Shown: positions 35,464-45,500, counted from the stretch's first letter. The stretch: 64,000 nt of DNA from Mesorhizobium sp. B2-8-5 (GCF_006440675.2 NZ_CP083951.1:6233501-6297500), one strand, 5' to 3'. The notes: generated from the letters alone by a model not told the origin. Program-made: numbers and translations.

Positions 35464-36546
35464 TCAGCCAAGCAGGGCAGCCGCTCTTCCCCAGGCCTCC
35501 ACCTTGTCGGCCACCGGCACATTCGGGCCGAAATCTCCGAAATGGTCCTCGAATGCCTGGCCGATTTCCGCGGGCTCGAGCGTGAAGAGATCCGCGTTGC
35601 GCGCCTCCGGAAAAAGCTCGAGCAACGCGCCGCCCGCCGCCACGGCGAGCGCAGGATTGCGCATCTGATGAATAAGCCAGTTCAGGATCGTGCGGTCACC
35701 CAGCATGCCGGCCCCGCGCACGGCAAGCGACGCGGTGTCAGGCGACTTCAGCAACCCGCCCATCCAGGCGCGGACATCCTTGTCCGGCCCGATCTTCACA
35801 ATGGTGCGCAAGGCAATCAGCGCGTCGGGTCCGTTAGCCAGGACCTGTTTGTGCAGTTCGGGCTTTGCCAGAGCGGCGTGACCGAGTTCGTTCAGCGCCA
35901 GGGCGCTGGAAAGGCGTACCGCCTCATATTGCGATTCCAGGGCGGCAGCGATCTCGCGCACTAGGTCGGCGCGCCTCGCCTTGCCGGCAAGGCGCAGGCT
36001 TGTTGCGCACACGCGCATATCTGGATCGCGGACAAGGCGGACCAGGACGTCCTTGGGATCCACGCCGTGTTCCAGGCATGCGGCAACCGCGAGATAACGC
36101 TTGAACCCATCCTCGGACGCGATCCAGTTGCGCACCAGCGGTCCGATCGCCTTGGCGTCATGCCATGCAAGTGCGCCGACCAGCCCGTGCACTTCGTCGT
36201 CCCGTGTGCGGCCCAGCTCCACGGCTTCGAGAATACGTCGCCCATCCGTCTGTTCTATTGCCGTCCAGCCATAGACGAACAGTTCGCCCCTCTCGGGAAA
36301 GTCATCATAGGCTGCGGTGATGAATGGCCAAGCGGCAGCTCCGGCGACGCGCACGCCGTCCAGATTAGCCTCCAGTCGCCGGTCGATACCCACGATGGCT
36401 TTCTCGTCCGGCGGCTTCTGGGCCGCCAGCATGTCGCGCTGCGCCCAGAGGAATGCGGCCTGCTCGACGTGCTGGCGTACGATATCGGGGACGATCTGCT
36501 CTTGCGCCGCGATAGGCGGCCGGTTCAATTTCGCCGCGCCCGCCAT
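35464..36546 (-). CDS. TIGR02270-like HEAT-repeat protein of T6SS loci
   Basis: 360 residues. The middle and C-terminal parts are made of helical repeats typical of HEAT proteins (LGRTRDDEVHGLVGALAWHD, PLVRNWIASEDGFKRYLAVAACLEHG, VRLVRDPDMRVCATSLRLAG, LESQYEAVRLSSALALNELG), a scaffold for protein-protein contacts. Family members are found next to vgrG and PAAR genes, but their function is not known; a role in loading or chaperoning is plausible. It is last in the minus-strand operon vgrG-DUF6484-HEAT with 7-base spacing, and converges on the DUF3396 gene. Confidence 0.75.
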   Translation of the reverse strand: MAGAAKLNRPPIAAQEQIVPDIVRQHVEQAAFLWAQRDMLAAQKPPDEKAIVGIDRRLEANLDGVRVAGAAAWPFITAAYDDFPERGELFVYGWTAIEQTDGRRILEAVELGRTRDDEVHGLVGALAWHDAKAIGPLVRNWIASEDGFKRYLAVAACLEHGVDPKDVLVRLVRDPDMRVCATSLRLAGKARRADLVREIAAALESQYEAVRLSSALALNELGHAALAKPELHKQVLANGPDALIALRTIVKIGPDKDVRAWMGGLLKSPDTASLAVRGAGMLGDRTILNWLIHQMRNPALAVAAGGALLELFPEARNADLFTLEPAEIGQAFEDHFGDFGPNVPVADKVEAWGRAAALLG

Positions 36547-36553
36547 CTGAGCT

Positions 36554-36979
36554 TCAATTCAGGCTGATCGACCCGCCGCGCATGCGGTTGGTCGCGCTCG
36601 CATGGCTGGCGACATAGGTGCCGCGGATAGTGATGCGGCCGTCCGCCTCCATCAGAATCGTGGCCTTGCCACAGCGCAGTTCAAGCCGCTCCTCGGCATG
36701 GATCCGCACACGCTCGCCATCGCGAAAGACCTGAGCTCCTGTTGGCTTTTTGGCAGGCTCCACGATACGGCCGACGATCAGCGGCTTTTGCGGATTGCCG
36801 TCTTCGAACAGCAGCGCGACCTCCTGTCCGATCATGTCGGAACTCAAGGAGGCCAAGCTGCGTGCCGGCAACGCGGTTTCCCAGGGATTGCCGGGAAAAA
36901 CGACCAGCGGCTTGTCGCCGTCAAAGCCAAGAAACTGGCCAATGACGACACCTTCGATGCGATTACGAAGCTTTGCCAT
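36554..36979 (-). CDS. DUF6484-type protein linked to VgrG
   Basis: 141 residues. A beta-rich protein starting RNRIEGVVIGQFLGFDGDKPLVVFPGNPW, then MIGQEVALLFEDGNPQKPLIVGRI (an OB-like strand set) and ending with RIHAEERLELRCGKATILMEADGRITIRGTYVAS, a short beta-helix-like stretch resembling the tail domain of VgrG. The pattern fits DUF6484 proteins found beside vgrG. It may add to or cap the spike. It begins 8 bases after vgrG and ends 7 bases before the HEAT gene. Confidence 0.78.
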   Translation of the reverse strand: MAKLRNRIEGVVIGQFLGFDGDKPLVVFPGNPWETALPARSLASLSSDMIGQEVALLFEDGNPQKPLIVGRIVEPAKKPTGAQVFRDGERVRIHAEERLELRCGKATILMEADGRITIRGTYVASHASATNRMRGGSISLN

Positions 36980-36987
36980 GCGCCCTC

Positions 36988-39312
36988 CTAATTCTCCGCA
37001 ATCTTCGAGCCCTTCATGGTGATGTCGCCCGATGCTTTAATAACGATCTTACCCGATCCCTTGACCGAGATATCCTTGCCCTCGATCGCGATCGAGCCGT
37101 CTTTCTTCATCATGATCTTGGCCGACCCGGTCTGGATAAGGATCTCGTCGCCGGCATTGATCACCAGCTTCTTGCCGACATTGATCGCGCTGTTTTGGCT
37201 AATGCCGATCGAACTGTCCTTTGCGACAGTCAGCGAATGGGCGCCACCGACATTCGTCGAGTCGTCGGCGCCGATGCTGGCGCTGCGCGCAGCACCGACA
37301 TTGAACGACTGGGCGGTGCCTATGGTCACGTTCTGGTCGGCGCCGATGTTAACGGTCTGACCGGCTCCGACGTTCCAGCTGTCGCTGGCCCCGATGTCAT
37401 GGCTCTGGCTGATCCCCACACTTACCGATCGCGTCGCGCCGATCGTGTTCGTCTGCGAGGCGCCCACGGTTCTCGCTTCGGCGGCTCCCACCGTGTCCAC
37501 GCGCGCGACACCCACAGTGACCGTCTGGTTCAGCCCCACCGTCTGCGAATGGTTGGCGTCGATGTTCTCCGTCGAGTTGGCGACGACGTGGATCGTCTCG
37601 TTTGCCATCACCGTCAGCGAACGGTTGGCGCCCACCGTCTCGGTGTCGTTGCTGCCGATGTTCGTCGTCTGGTCGACGCCGATCTTGACCGTCTTGTTGT
37701 TGCCGACGTCCTCGTCGAGGTTGTGGCCGACGGAGTGCTTGGCGTCGTGGTCGATGCGATCGGACTGGTCGTGCTGGACCGTCTTGTTGCGGTCGTGCTT
37801 GATCAGCAGATGGTGGTCCTTCTGGGCCTGGAAGTTGACCAGCTCGGAACCCGCCTTGTCCTCGAACATCAGCTCGTTGTAACCGCCGCCGCCTTTCGAG
37901 GAATTCGACTTCCAGCCCGATTGCGTGGCGTTGCCCGGCAGGCCATAGGGAGGCATCTGCGAGGCGTTGTAGACGCGGCCGGTGATGATCGGCAGGTCCG
38001 GATCGCCTTCGATGAAATCGACGATGACCTCCTGGCCGATGCGCGGGATCTGGATGAAGCCCCAACCGCTGCCTGCCCAGGTTTGCGAGACGCGCACGAA
38101 GCATGAGGAGTTCTGGTCCTTCTTGCCGAGCCGGTCCCAGTGAAACTGCACCTTCACGCGCGCATATTTGTCGGTGAAGATTTCCTCGCCCGAAGGGCCG
38201 ACGACGGTCGCCGTCTGTGGACCGCGCATGATCGGGCGCGGCGTGATGCGCGGTGGGCGATAGGGCAATTTGGTGGGCGCCACGCCGAGCACTACCTTGA
38301 AATTCTCGCTGTGGGCCTCGTTCTGGGTCCGGTAGCCCGGATCGAACAGCCGGTATTCGGCGCTGACCACCAGATAGTCCTGGTTCTGGTCGTCGCGCGG
38401 AAAGCTCTCCAGCGTGAACTTGCACCCGGAAAAAAGGCCGCGCACCGTGCCAACCGCCGTGCTGTGCTGGTGCACTGCCTGAAGTTCCTCGCGGCGGATC
38501 CCCGCTATTTTGTCGCCCCGCCCGACATCGAGATGGGCGCCAGGCTGACGATAGTTTTCGCCCGAGGCCTCCTTATGGGCGAAAGGCTGGGCGGATTTCG
38601 CCATCAGATCGGCGCCGGGCTTCTCGAAGTCGTAGTCCGTGTGTGCATAGGCGCCCGGCCGCACCGCGCTGCCAGGTATCCACTCGGTGATGTATTCGAC
38701 ATCGCGCCGCGACGCCTGGCCCTCGAAATTGTAAAGCACCTTCTCGTAACCGGGCGCCGGCTTCAGCTTGCTCATCGCGTCACAGAGAATGAGCGTGTGC
38801 TTGCCCTCGTCGTGCTCGAAGAAATAAAAGATGCCTTCGTGTTCGAGCAGCCGCTGCACGAAATCGAGATCGCTCTCGTCGTACTGGACGCAATATTCGC
38901 GCTGGGGATAGGATCCCTGCAGCCGCTTCTCGAATTTGGCGATGCCGTATTTCGAGAATATCTTCTCGACGATCTCCACCGCCGTCATGTTCTGGAAGAT
39001 ACGGCAATCGGTGGTGTTGCCGAGGAACCAGAGCCATGGCCTGACGGTCGCCTCGTAAAAGGCCAGCCGGTCCTCGATGCGGGTAAGCTTGAAATCCGAC
39101 ACAAGGCCGCTGAACCAGCGCTTCGGATCGGATTCGCCCTCGACCGAAACGACGCCGCCCAGCATCTTCAGCGGATCGACGTCACGATTCTTCGACACGA
39201 AGCCGACCGTATAGGCGAAACAACGGCTGATCTCATCGCGGCCGACGAGATGGGTGAAGGTCAGGTCGGCGCCAGCCGGCGTCTGTACAACCGTGGCACG
39301 TTCGTTCGGCAT
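36988..39312 (-). CDS. vgrG: T6SS spike protein VgrG (TssI)
   Basis: 774 residues. The gp27-like base (1-380, FTHLVGRDEISRCFAYTVGFVS, EREYCVQYDESDLDFVQRLLEHEGIFYFFEH-type region near 155) leads into the gp5 OB-fold (about 385-470, DKYARVKVQFHWDR, CFVRVSQTWAGSGWGFIQIPRIGQEVIVDF). A beta-helix of 8-residue repeats follows (about 503-702), then a DUF2345-type end (VINAGDEILIQTGSAKIMMKKDGSI). It trimerises to form the spike at the tip of the Hcp tube; the PAAR-like protein at 32957 would be its sharp tip. No extra toxin domain is fused to it. Confidence 0.96.
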   Translation of the reverse strand: MPNERATVVQTPAGADLTFTHLVGRDEISRCFAYTVGFVSKNRDVDPLKMLGGVVSVEGESDPKRWFSGLVSDFKLTRIEDRLAFYEATVRPWLWFLGNTTDCRIFQNMTAVEIVEKIFSKYGIAKFEKRLQGSYPQREYCVQYDESDLDFVQRLLEHEGIFYFFEHDEGKHTLILCDAMSKLKPAPGYEKVLYNFEGQASRRDVEYITEWIPGSAVRPGAYAHTDYDFEKPGADLMAKSAQPFAHKEASGENYRQPGAHLDVGRGDKIAGIRREELQAVHQHSTAVGTVRGLFSGCKFTLESFPRDDQNQDYLVVSAEYRLFDPGYRTQNEAHSENFKVVLGVAPTKLPYRPPRITPRPIMRGPQTATVVGPSGEEIFTDKYARVKVQFHWDRLGKKDQNSSCFVRVSQTWAGSGWGFIQIPRIGQEVIVDFIEGDPDLPIITGRVYNASQMPPYGLPGNATQSGWKSNSSKGGGGYNELMFEDKAGSELVNFQAQKDHHLLIKHDRNKTVQHDQSDRIDHDAKHSVGHNLDEDVGNNKTVKIGVDQTTNIGSNDTETVGANRSLTVMANETIHVVANSTENIDANHSQTVGLNQTVTVGVARVDTVGAAEARTVGASQTNTIGATRSVSVGISQSHDIGASDSWNVGAGQTVNIGADQNVTIGTAQSFNVGAARSASIGADDSTNVGGAHSLTVAKDSSIGISQNSAINVGKKLVINAGDEILIQTGSAKIMMKKDGSIAIEGKDISVKGSGKIVIKASGDITMKGSKIAEN
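37207..37806 (-). repeat. Run of 25 eight-residue repeats in VgrG
   Basis: Protein-level repeat with consensus T/N-V/I-G-A-x-x-S/T-x in register from residue 503 to 702 of VgrG, for example TVGANRSL, TVGLNQTV, NIGADQNV, TIGTAQSF and NVGAARSA. The DNA copies are diverged, so this is an old beta-helix rather than a recent expansion. The pattern corresponds to the VxGxxxxx repeats of the phage gp5 needle. Confidence 0.85.
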
Positions 39313-39619
39313 GGGTCGTGCCCCTCCTGGACGCGGCCGCCAGTATGATGGATTGAAGCCCCCGCTATGTTAACCGCATCACGTTCGGGAACTTTTCACG
39401 CCCACCGCACCGGACCGCTTTCAGCCTAGCATATGTTTGGCGGCGGCCAAATAACAGCTGTGGCTAAACTGCCCATGCGCCGGTGTGAAACGCTCCTCTC
39501 CCGCCGCGCTCGCAAGCTGCTAGAATGCCAAGGCAATTCCAGGAAAGGTGCGTTGGCGTTTCCGCCTGGAATTGCGCGGAAAATAAGCATTTGTTGACCA
39601 AGTTGGGCGACGCTTCCGG
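39313..39619. promoter_or_regulatory. Divergent region between vgrG and the second FHA gene
   Basis: 307 bases without a gene; the promoters for the vgrG operon (minus) and for fha2-tssL2-tssM2 (plus) must lie here. The region is AT-richer than its flanks. Its right part contains the inverted repeat element at 39533-39575. No regulator site could be named. Confidence 0.45.
39533..39575. repeat. Palindromic intergenic repeat, GCAATTCC family, copy 1
   Basis: GCAATTCCAGG and CCTGGAATTGC form perfect 11-base arms around a 21-base centre. The same kind of element, in the opposite orientation, is found at 62856-62896 (8-base arms, related inner sequence GGAAAAGTGG versus GGAAAGGTGC). It lies 45 bases upstream of the second FHA gene. 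Confidence 0.75.
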
Positions 39620-40699
39620 ATGTTCATCTCGCTCCAGATCAGCAATGTCGACAGGCTGCCGGCCGGCACCGCCGCCAGCTACGCCGCCCGCGACCGCAGC
39701 TTCGAGATCGGTCGCGAGAATTGCGACTGGACGCTGTCCGATCCGGACAAGTTCATCTCGGGCCGGCATTGCGAGGTCCGCTATCAGGCGGGCTCGTTCT
39801 GGCTCTACGATGTCTCGCGCAACGGCACTTTCATCAACGGTTCCAGCCAGCGCATGAGCGGGCCGCACCGGCTGGCCCAGGGCGACCGGCTGCTGATCGG
39901 CCGTTATGTCGTCGGCGTTTCGATCGAAGACGAACGAGCCGCGACCGGACATCCTCAGGCCAGTACAGGATCGACGCAGCGCGAGCTGCCGCCCTCGACC
40001 GGCGGCCCGCTGGATCCCGGCCATCAGCCGTTCTTCACTCCGGCGGAACAGCGCTCGACCGGGGCAGCGCCCGTCTCGACATCCTCGGCGCTGCAGCCCG
40101 GCCCGGCGGTTCCAGCCAACCGGCCCGCGGAGGCGGACGCGATATTGCGGGAGATCGCCAAGGCGGCGGGCATCGCGCCGGAGTTGCTGCAGTCGCGTGA
40201 TCCGCACGATGTCGCGGCCGAGATCGGCTCCGTGCTGAGGACAACTGTCGAGCAACTGTCCCTGCTGCTCAAGGCGCGCGCGGCGGCAAAGGTGCTCGCC
40301 AAGAGTTCGAACCGGACGATGATCGGCGCCGAGGACAACAATCCGTTGAAATTCGTGCCGGGCATCGACGACATATTGGAGATCATGTTCGCCAAGCGCA
40401 GGGCCGGCTATCTCGACGCCAGGCATAGTGTCGAAGACGCGTTTCGCGACCTGAAGGCGCACGAAATCGCGACCTACGCCGCCATGCAGGCCGCGCTGTC
40501 GCGGTTGCTCGACGACCTGTCGCCGGAGGCGATCGCCAAGAAAATTCCGCCGGCATCCTTCTCGTCCAGGAAAAGCCAGGCCTGGGATGCGCTTGTCGCG
40601 ACATGGCGGACGATGGAAGACAAGCACGAGAACGGCATGCTGGATGTCTTCCTCGCCTATTTCGCCGAAGCCTACGCCAAGGCCGACAAGCAGAAATAG
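39620..40699 (+). CDS. FHA domain protein of the T6SS (Fha, copy 2)
   Basis: 359 residues: N-terminal FHA domain (1-about 105) with the complete set of binding motifs, IGR at 30-32, SGRH at 47-50 and RNGTFIN at 67-73, a Pro/Ser linker (about 110-165), and an ImpI/VasC-like C-terminal domain (about 165-359, MIGAEDNNPLKFVPGIDDIL, FRDLKAHEIATYAAMQAAL). It is shorter than copy 1, mainly through the linker, and unlike copy 1 has kept the NG loop. It begins a second module with tssL2, tssM2, a phosphatase and a kinase, and so is the better candidate for a phosphothreonine reader. Confidence 0.88.
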   Translation: MFISLQISNVDRLPAGTAASYAARDRSFEIGRENCDWTLSDPDKFISGRHCEVRYQAGSFWLYDVSRNGTFINGSSQRMSGPHRLAQGDRLLIGRYVVGVSIEDERAATGHPQASTGSTQRELPPSTGGPLDPGHQPFFTPAEQRSTGAAPVSTSSALQPGPAVPANRPAEADAILREIAKAAGIAPELLQSRDPHDVAAEIGSVLRTTVEQLSLLLKARAAAKVLAKSSNRTMIGAEDNNPLKFVPGIDDILEIMFAKRRAGYLDARHSVEDAFRDLKAHEIATYAAMQAALSRLLDDLSPEAIAKKIPPASFSSRKSQAWDALVATWRTMEDKHENGMLDVFLAYFAEAYAKADKQK

Positions 40700-40994
40700 C
40701 CTGGATCGCACGGACCGCGCCGGCTGTATGTGACGGTTCTCATAGAAGAAGCCGCCTCTTCGATCATCCTGCTTTCCGATTTCAATCGGCGGCCCCGTTT
40801 CAATTGAATGCCCGGGCGATTAGAATGGGCAGGGATGCTTGCCTGGCGGGCAACGCGGCGTGGCTTGGGGCGTGTGCAGCAATGTCATGTTTCGGCGAGA
40901 TGTGCCTTTCCATGCGGCCCGCCGAGGCTCAGCCTGAAGCGCGCTTTGCCGGGCAAAGACATGCTCGTTGCAATTCGACGGCGGGTCGTCGCCG
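40700..40994. other. Spacer between fha2 and tssL2, no supported gene
   Basis: 295 bases. Short minus-strand and plus-strand open frames overlap here but have no ribosome-binding sites or recognisable products. It could contain a separate promoter for tssL2-tssM2. No clear hairpin or operator was seen. Confidence 0.4.
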
Positions 40995-42527
40995 ATGAGC
41001 TCGAAGGACGATCCCTCCAGGCCGCTGGACAAAACCGTCATCCGCGCGCCGCGGCCGAAGCAACGACCGCTCGCGGCTGCCGGGAGTTCCGGTCCGGAAG
41101 GCGTTCGGTCCGCTCCATCGCCTTCCCGCGAATCGACGGTGTTCGATCCCGGCGGCGGCCGGCAGATGCCTACGGGCTGGTCGTCTGGAACGGTGCTCTT
41201 TCAGGGACCTACCCCGGGAGCAGAGGCCAATGCGGCGCCGGGGGTGCAGCAGGATGCCCTGCTCGACGCCGCCGGCGGCGTGAGATACGCCGCGGCTAAT
41301 CCGAACCTTGCCGCCGCGGCGCCGCTGCTGATGCTTCTCGGCCAATTGCGGCTGATGCCGGTCGAACGGCAAGCGGCGCCCTTGGCGGAGCATATAGCCG
41401 AAGCGATCGACACCTTCGAGCTTGCAATCGCGAAAGCCGGCGTAGCCGAGGAAGACGCGCGAATCGCGAAATTCGCCCTTTGCGGAACCGCCGACGATCT
41501 TGTCGGCAATCTGCCATGGCCGAGCAAGGACAGCTGGCTTCAGCACAGCCTTGTGGCGCAGTTCTTCCACACCCAGCCGACGGGCGCCGGCTTCTACGAA
41601 GCGCTGAACAACGTCCTCGCCAAGCCGGAAGCGCATTACAACCTGCTCGAACTGATGCATGCATGCCTTTCGTTGGGTTTCGAGGGCCAGTATCGGGGGC
41701 TTGCGGGCGAGCGAAACACGCTCGAACGTGTCCGGCGCGACGTCTACGACACGCTGCGTTACTTCAAGCCGCGCGCCGCCGACGACGTCTCGCCCCGCTG
41801 GCAGGGCATGGCTGCGGCATTGCCGAAGCCAAGAGCGCGGCTGCCGCTCTGGGCGGTCGCGGCCGCCGCAGCGACGCTGGTGACGGCGGCCTTCTTCGGA
41901 CTGCGGGTGCTGATCACCGATGAAGGCGATGCGACCGCCCGAGAGTTGCTGGCGCTCAACCCCTCCACGCCCGTCACCATAGAGCGCGCCAGCGTGGCGG
42001 CGCCCACTGAGCCGGCGCAAGCCAGCCCGCCGCCGCCCGTGGTTCCGGATGCCACCCAGATCGACCGTATCCGCGCGGCGCTTGCCAAGGAGATCGCCGG
42101 CGGCGGACTGAGCGTCGGCGAGAAGGGCGAGTTCATCGTCGTCGAGATCAACAACCAGCTTCTGTTTGCTCCCGGCCAGGCGGAGCTGAAGCCGCAATTC
42201 CAGCCGATCGCGGCCGCCATCGCCACGGCGCTCGACGCCGAACCCGGGCCGATCAAGATCGTCGGCCACACCGACAATGTGAAACCAAAGAAGTCGAGCA
42301 CGTTCAAATCGAATTTCGATCTTTCCGTCGCCCGGGCGAAGGCCGTCCAGGCGCTGGTGGCCACGCAATTGAAGGATCCGTCGCGGCTCAGTGCCGACGG
42401 CAAGGGCGAGGACGAGCCGATCGCCGACAATGGCACGGCGGACGGCCGCGCCAAGAACCGCCGCGTCGCCATGATGATCCCGAAACAGGAGACCTTGCAG
42501 AACGGCTCCGCGGAGAACGGCAACTGA
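40995..42527 (+). CDS. tssL2: T6SS inner-membrane protein TssL with OmpA domain (copy 2)
   Basis: 510 residues. A Thr-rich N-terminal arm (about 1-85) with DKTVIRAPR, ESTVFDPGGG and GTVLFQGP is followed by the DotU/IcmH domain (about 95-280, ALCGTADDLVGNLPWPSKDSW, ELMHACLSLGFEGQYRGL), one membrane segment (about 292-314, PLWAVAAAAATLVTAAFFGL), and an OmpA-like domain (about 370-500, IVGHTDNVKPKKSSTFKSNFDLSVARA). It is a clear homologue of the TssL at 25436 but diverged. The ATG at 40995 has no strong ribosome-binding site; a TTG at 40968 is an alternative. Its stop overlaps the tssM2 start by one base. Confidence 0.92.
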   Translation: MSSKDDPSRPLDKTVIRAPRPKQRPLAAAGSSGPEGVRSAPSPSRESTVFDPGGGRQMPTGWSSGTVLFQGPTPGAEANAAPGVQQDALLDAAGGVRYAAANPNLAAAAPLLMLLGQLRLMPVERQAAPLAEHIAEAIDTFELAIAKAGVAEEDARIAKFALCGTADDLVGNLPWPSKDSWLQHSLVAQFFHTQPTGAGFYEALNNVLAKPEAHYNLLELMHACLSLGFEGQYRGLAGERNTLERVRRDVYDTLRYFKPRAADDVSPRWQGMAAALPKPRARLPLWAVAAAAATLVTAAFFGLRVLITDEGDATARELLALNPSTPVTIERASVAAPTEPAQASPPPPVVPDATQIDRIRAALAKEIAGGGLSVGEKGEFIVVEINNQLLFAPGQAELKPQFQPIAAAIATALDAEPGPIKIVGHTDNVKPKKSSTFKSNFDLSVARAKAVQALVATQLKDPSRLSADGKGEDEPIADNGTADGRAKNRRVAMMIPKQETLQNGSAENGN

Positions 42528-45500
42528 TGCGCTGGACGCCGCGGATCTTCAGCCTGCTTGCGCTTGCCGGTTTCTCGGCGGCGGTCTGGTATGCCGGACC
42601 GCTGATCCGCTTCGCCGACACACGCCCGTTTGCGCCTGCGTGGCTCAGGGCCACGATCATCGGCGTCACCATCGTGGTGCTCGCGCTGTTCTACGGGGTC
42701 CGCTTCTGGCAGCGGCGCAAGGCGCAAAAGGCGCTCGAAACGGCGATCGTGCGCAGCGACGAGCGCAACGACGAATCCCAGGTGCTCGAAGCGCGCATGA
42801 GCGAAGCGATCGCGACGCTGAAGCGGACGAGCGGCAAGCGCAATTTCCTCTATGACATTCCCTGGTACATCGTCATCGGCCCGCCCGGCGCCGGCAAGAC
42901 GACGGCGCTGGTCAATTCCGGACTGAAGTTTCCGCTTGCCGGCTCCGGCAGCGCGCAGCCGGTGGCCGGCGTCGGCGGCACGCGGTCCTGCGACTGGTGG
43001 TTCACCGACGAGGCGGTGCTGATCGACACGGCCGGCCGCTATACGACGCAGGAGACGGACCGCGAGCACGACAAGGCAAGCTGGCTCGCCTTCCTGGGAT
43101 TGCTCAAGAAACACCGCACCAGGCAACCGATCAACGGCGTGATCCTTGCCATCAGCCTTGCCGACCTGATCGGCTTCGACGACCGGCAGCTCGACGCGCA
43201 TGTCACCGAGATCCGAATCCGCCTGCGCGAACTGCACGAGACGCTGAAGATCCAATTCCCGGTCTATCTGCTCTTTACCAAGGCCGATCTCATCCGCGGC
43301 TTCATGGATTATTTCGGCGATTTCGACGAGGCACGCAGGCGCAAGGTGTGGGGCGCGACATTCCAGACGGCCGACCGCACCAGGAACATGGCCGGCGAGG
43401 CGCCCGCAGCCTTCGACGAACTGGCGAAGCGGCTCGCCGAAGAGATCGCCGACCGCCTGCAGGAAGAGGCCGACCCGGTAGCGCGGATCACGCTGTTCGG
43501 CTTCCCGGCGCAGTTCGGCGCGCTGAAGGCCCGAATAACACAGTTCGTCGGCAGCCTGTTCGACACCTCGCGCAGTCAGGTCAATGTCAGCCTGCGCGGG
43601 CTCTATTTCTCCTCGGGCACCCAGGAAGGGACGCCTTTCGACCAGGTGCTAGGCGCGATCGGCCGCAGTTTCGGCAGTGCTTCGCAAGCGCATCTCTCCG
43701 GCGCCGGCAAGAGCTTCTTCCTGCATGATCTGCTGGTCAAGGTGATCTTTCCGGAATCGGGCTGGGTCTCGTTCGACAGGGCCTCCGAGCGGCGCGCCAG
43801 GCTCGCGAGGTTCGGCGGCCTCGCCGCGATCGCGCTGGCGGCTTTGGCGGCGCTCGGCATGCTGGGCCTCAGCTTCTTCGCCAACAAGCAGCTGATCGCC
43901 TCCACAAGGCAGGCCATGGCGCATTATCGCGACAGCGCCGATACGCTGCTGAACAGCACGACGGTGACCGACGTCGACCTCGAAAACGTCATCGGTCCGC
44001 TCGACCAGTTGCGCAACCTGCCGGCCGGCTTCGAAAACGGCGACCAGGCAAAGCCGATCGAGGAGACGTTCGGGCTCAGCCAGCGCGAGAGGCTGTTGTC
44101 GGCCTCCAAGACCGCCTACCGGCAAGCGCTGGAGCGAACCTTCCGCTCGCGGCTGCTGGTGCAGGCGGAGCGGACGATCCAGGCTCGGATGGCCGACCCC
44201 GTCGCGCTCTACGAGCCTTTAAAGATCTACCTGATGCTGGGCGGCAAGGCGCCGAAGGTCGACGACGAACTGGTTGTCTCCTGGATGAAGCAGGATTGGG
44301 AGGAGAACCGCTACCCCGGCGAGAACAACCGCGAGGGCCGCGCGCAGCTCGAAAAGCACCTGCGCGCCATGCTTGCGCTCGACGACGCCTATGATCCCGT
44401 CTTCGAGCTCAACCAGCCGCTGGTGGAGGCCGCGCAGCGCTCGCTCGGACGCATGAGCCTCACCGACCGCGCCTGGGCGCAGATCAAGTCGGCGGTCTAT
44501 GCTGCAAGGCTCAAGGACTTCTCCATCGCCGCGAGAGCCGGTCCGGAAGCGCAGTTGCTGTTCGAGCGCACGGACGGCAGCGAGCTTGCCGATCTTCAGG
44601 TCACCGGCCTCTATACGCGCGGCGGGTTCAATAGCTTCTTCCTGCCGCAGCTGTCGCGCATCGCGCAGATGCTCGTGGACGATCAATGGGTGCTTGGCGG
44701 CGGCGGCGAACAGGGCGGCATCGACCAGGACCTGCCCAAGCTCGGCCCCGAGCTCATCGACCGCTACGGCAAGGAATTCGCCGCCGCCTGGAACGGCGTT
44801 CTCGACCAGCTGAAGCTCAAGACGATGCTGAAGGACAAGCCGCAATATCTGGCGCTCTCGGCCGTCGCCGCGCCAGACTCGCCTCTCGACCAGCTCTTCA
44901 CCGCGATCGCCGATGAAACCGCATTGACGAAGGACAGCGCCGCCGAGGGCGATACCGGCACGGCGCAGCAGGACCCCGCCAGCATGGCCAAGGGCCTCGC
45001 CCGCATCGGCCTCCAGATCGCCGGCGGCAAGTCGCAAAGCCGCGCCGGCGCAAGCTCGGCCGTCGCGCAGAATGCCGGCGCGAGCGTCGAGGCGCAGTTC
45101 CGCTCGTTCCAGGCGCTGGTTGGCGGGGCCGCCGGACACCGGCCGCTCGATGCGCTGACGCAGAACTTCCACGACATCTTCCAGAGCCTGAAGCTCGCGG
45201 CCGATGTCCCCACACAGACCGAGCGCGTCAACGCCAACCTGCAGCTACAGATCTCGACATTGCGCGCCAATGTCTCGCGCCTGCCGAAGCCGCTGGCGCG
45301 CATGGTCAACGCAGCGGCGGACGAGTTCGAAGGCAATGTCGCCGAGACCTCCGTTGCCAACCTCAACCAGAACCTCGACCAGACGGTGACGCGCGCCTGC
45401 GAGGAGGCGGTCAATGGCCGCTATCCTTTCACCCGCGACGGCACAGACGAGATCTCGATGGCGGATTTCACCAAGCTGTTCGCGCCGGGCGGGCTGATGG

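Noticed and set aside
37207..37806. Regularly spaced repeats considered as a CRISPR array
   Set aside because: The unit is 24 bases coding for 8 residues, with diverged copies and no unique spacers; it is the VgrG beta-helix.
36973..38106. A 377-codon plus-strand open frame opposite the vgrG repeat region with repeated D-V/R-V-G-A units
   Set aside because: The periodicity is the complement of the VgrG octads; no ribosome-binding site or family match.
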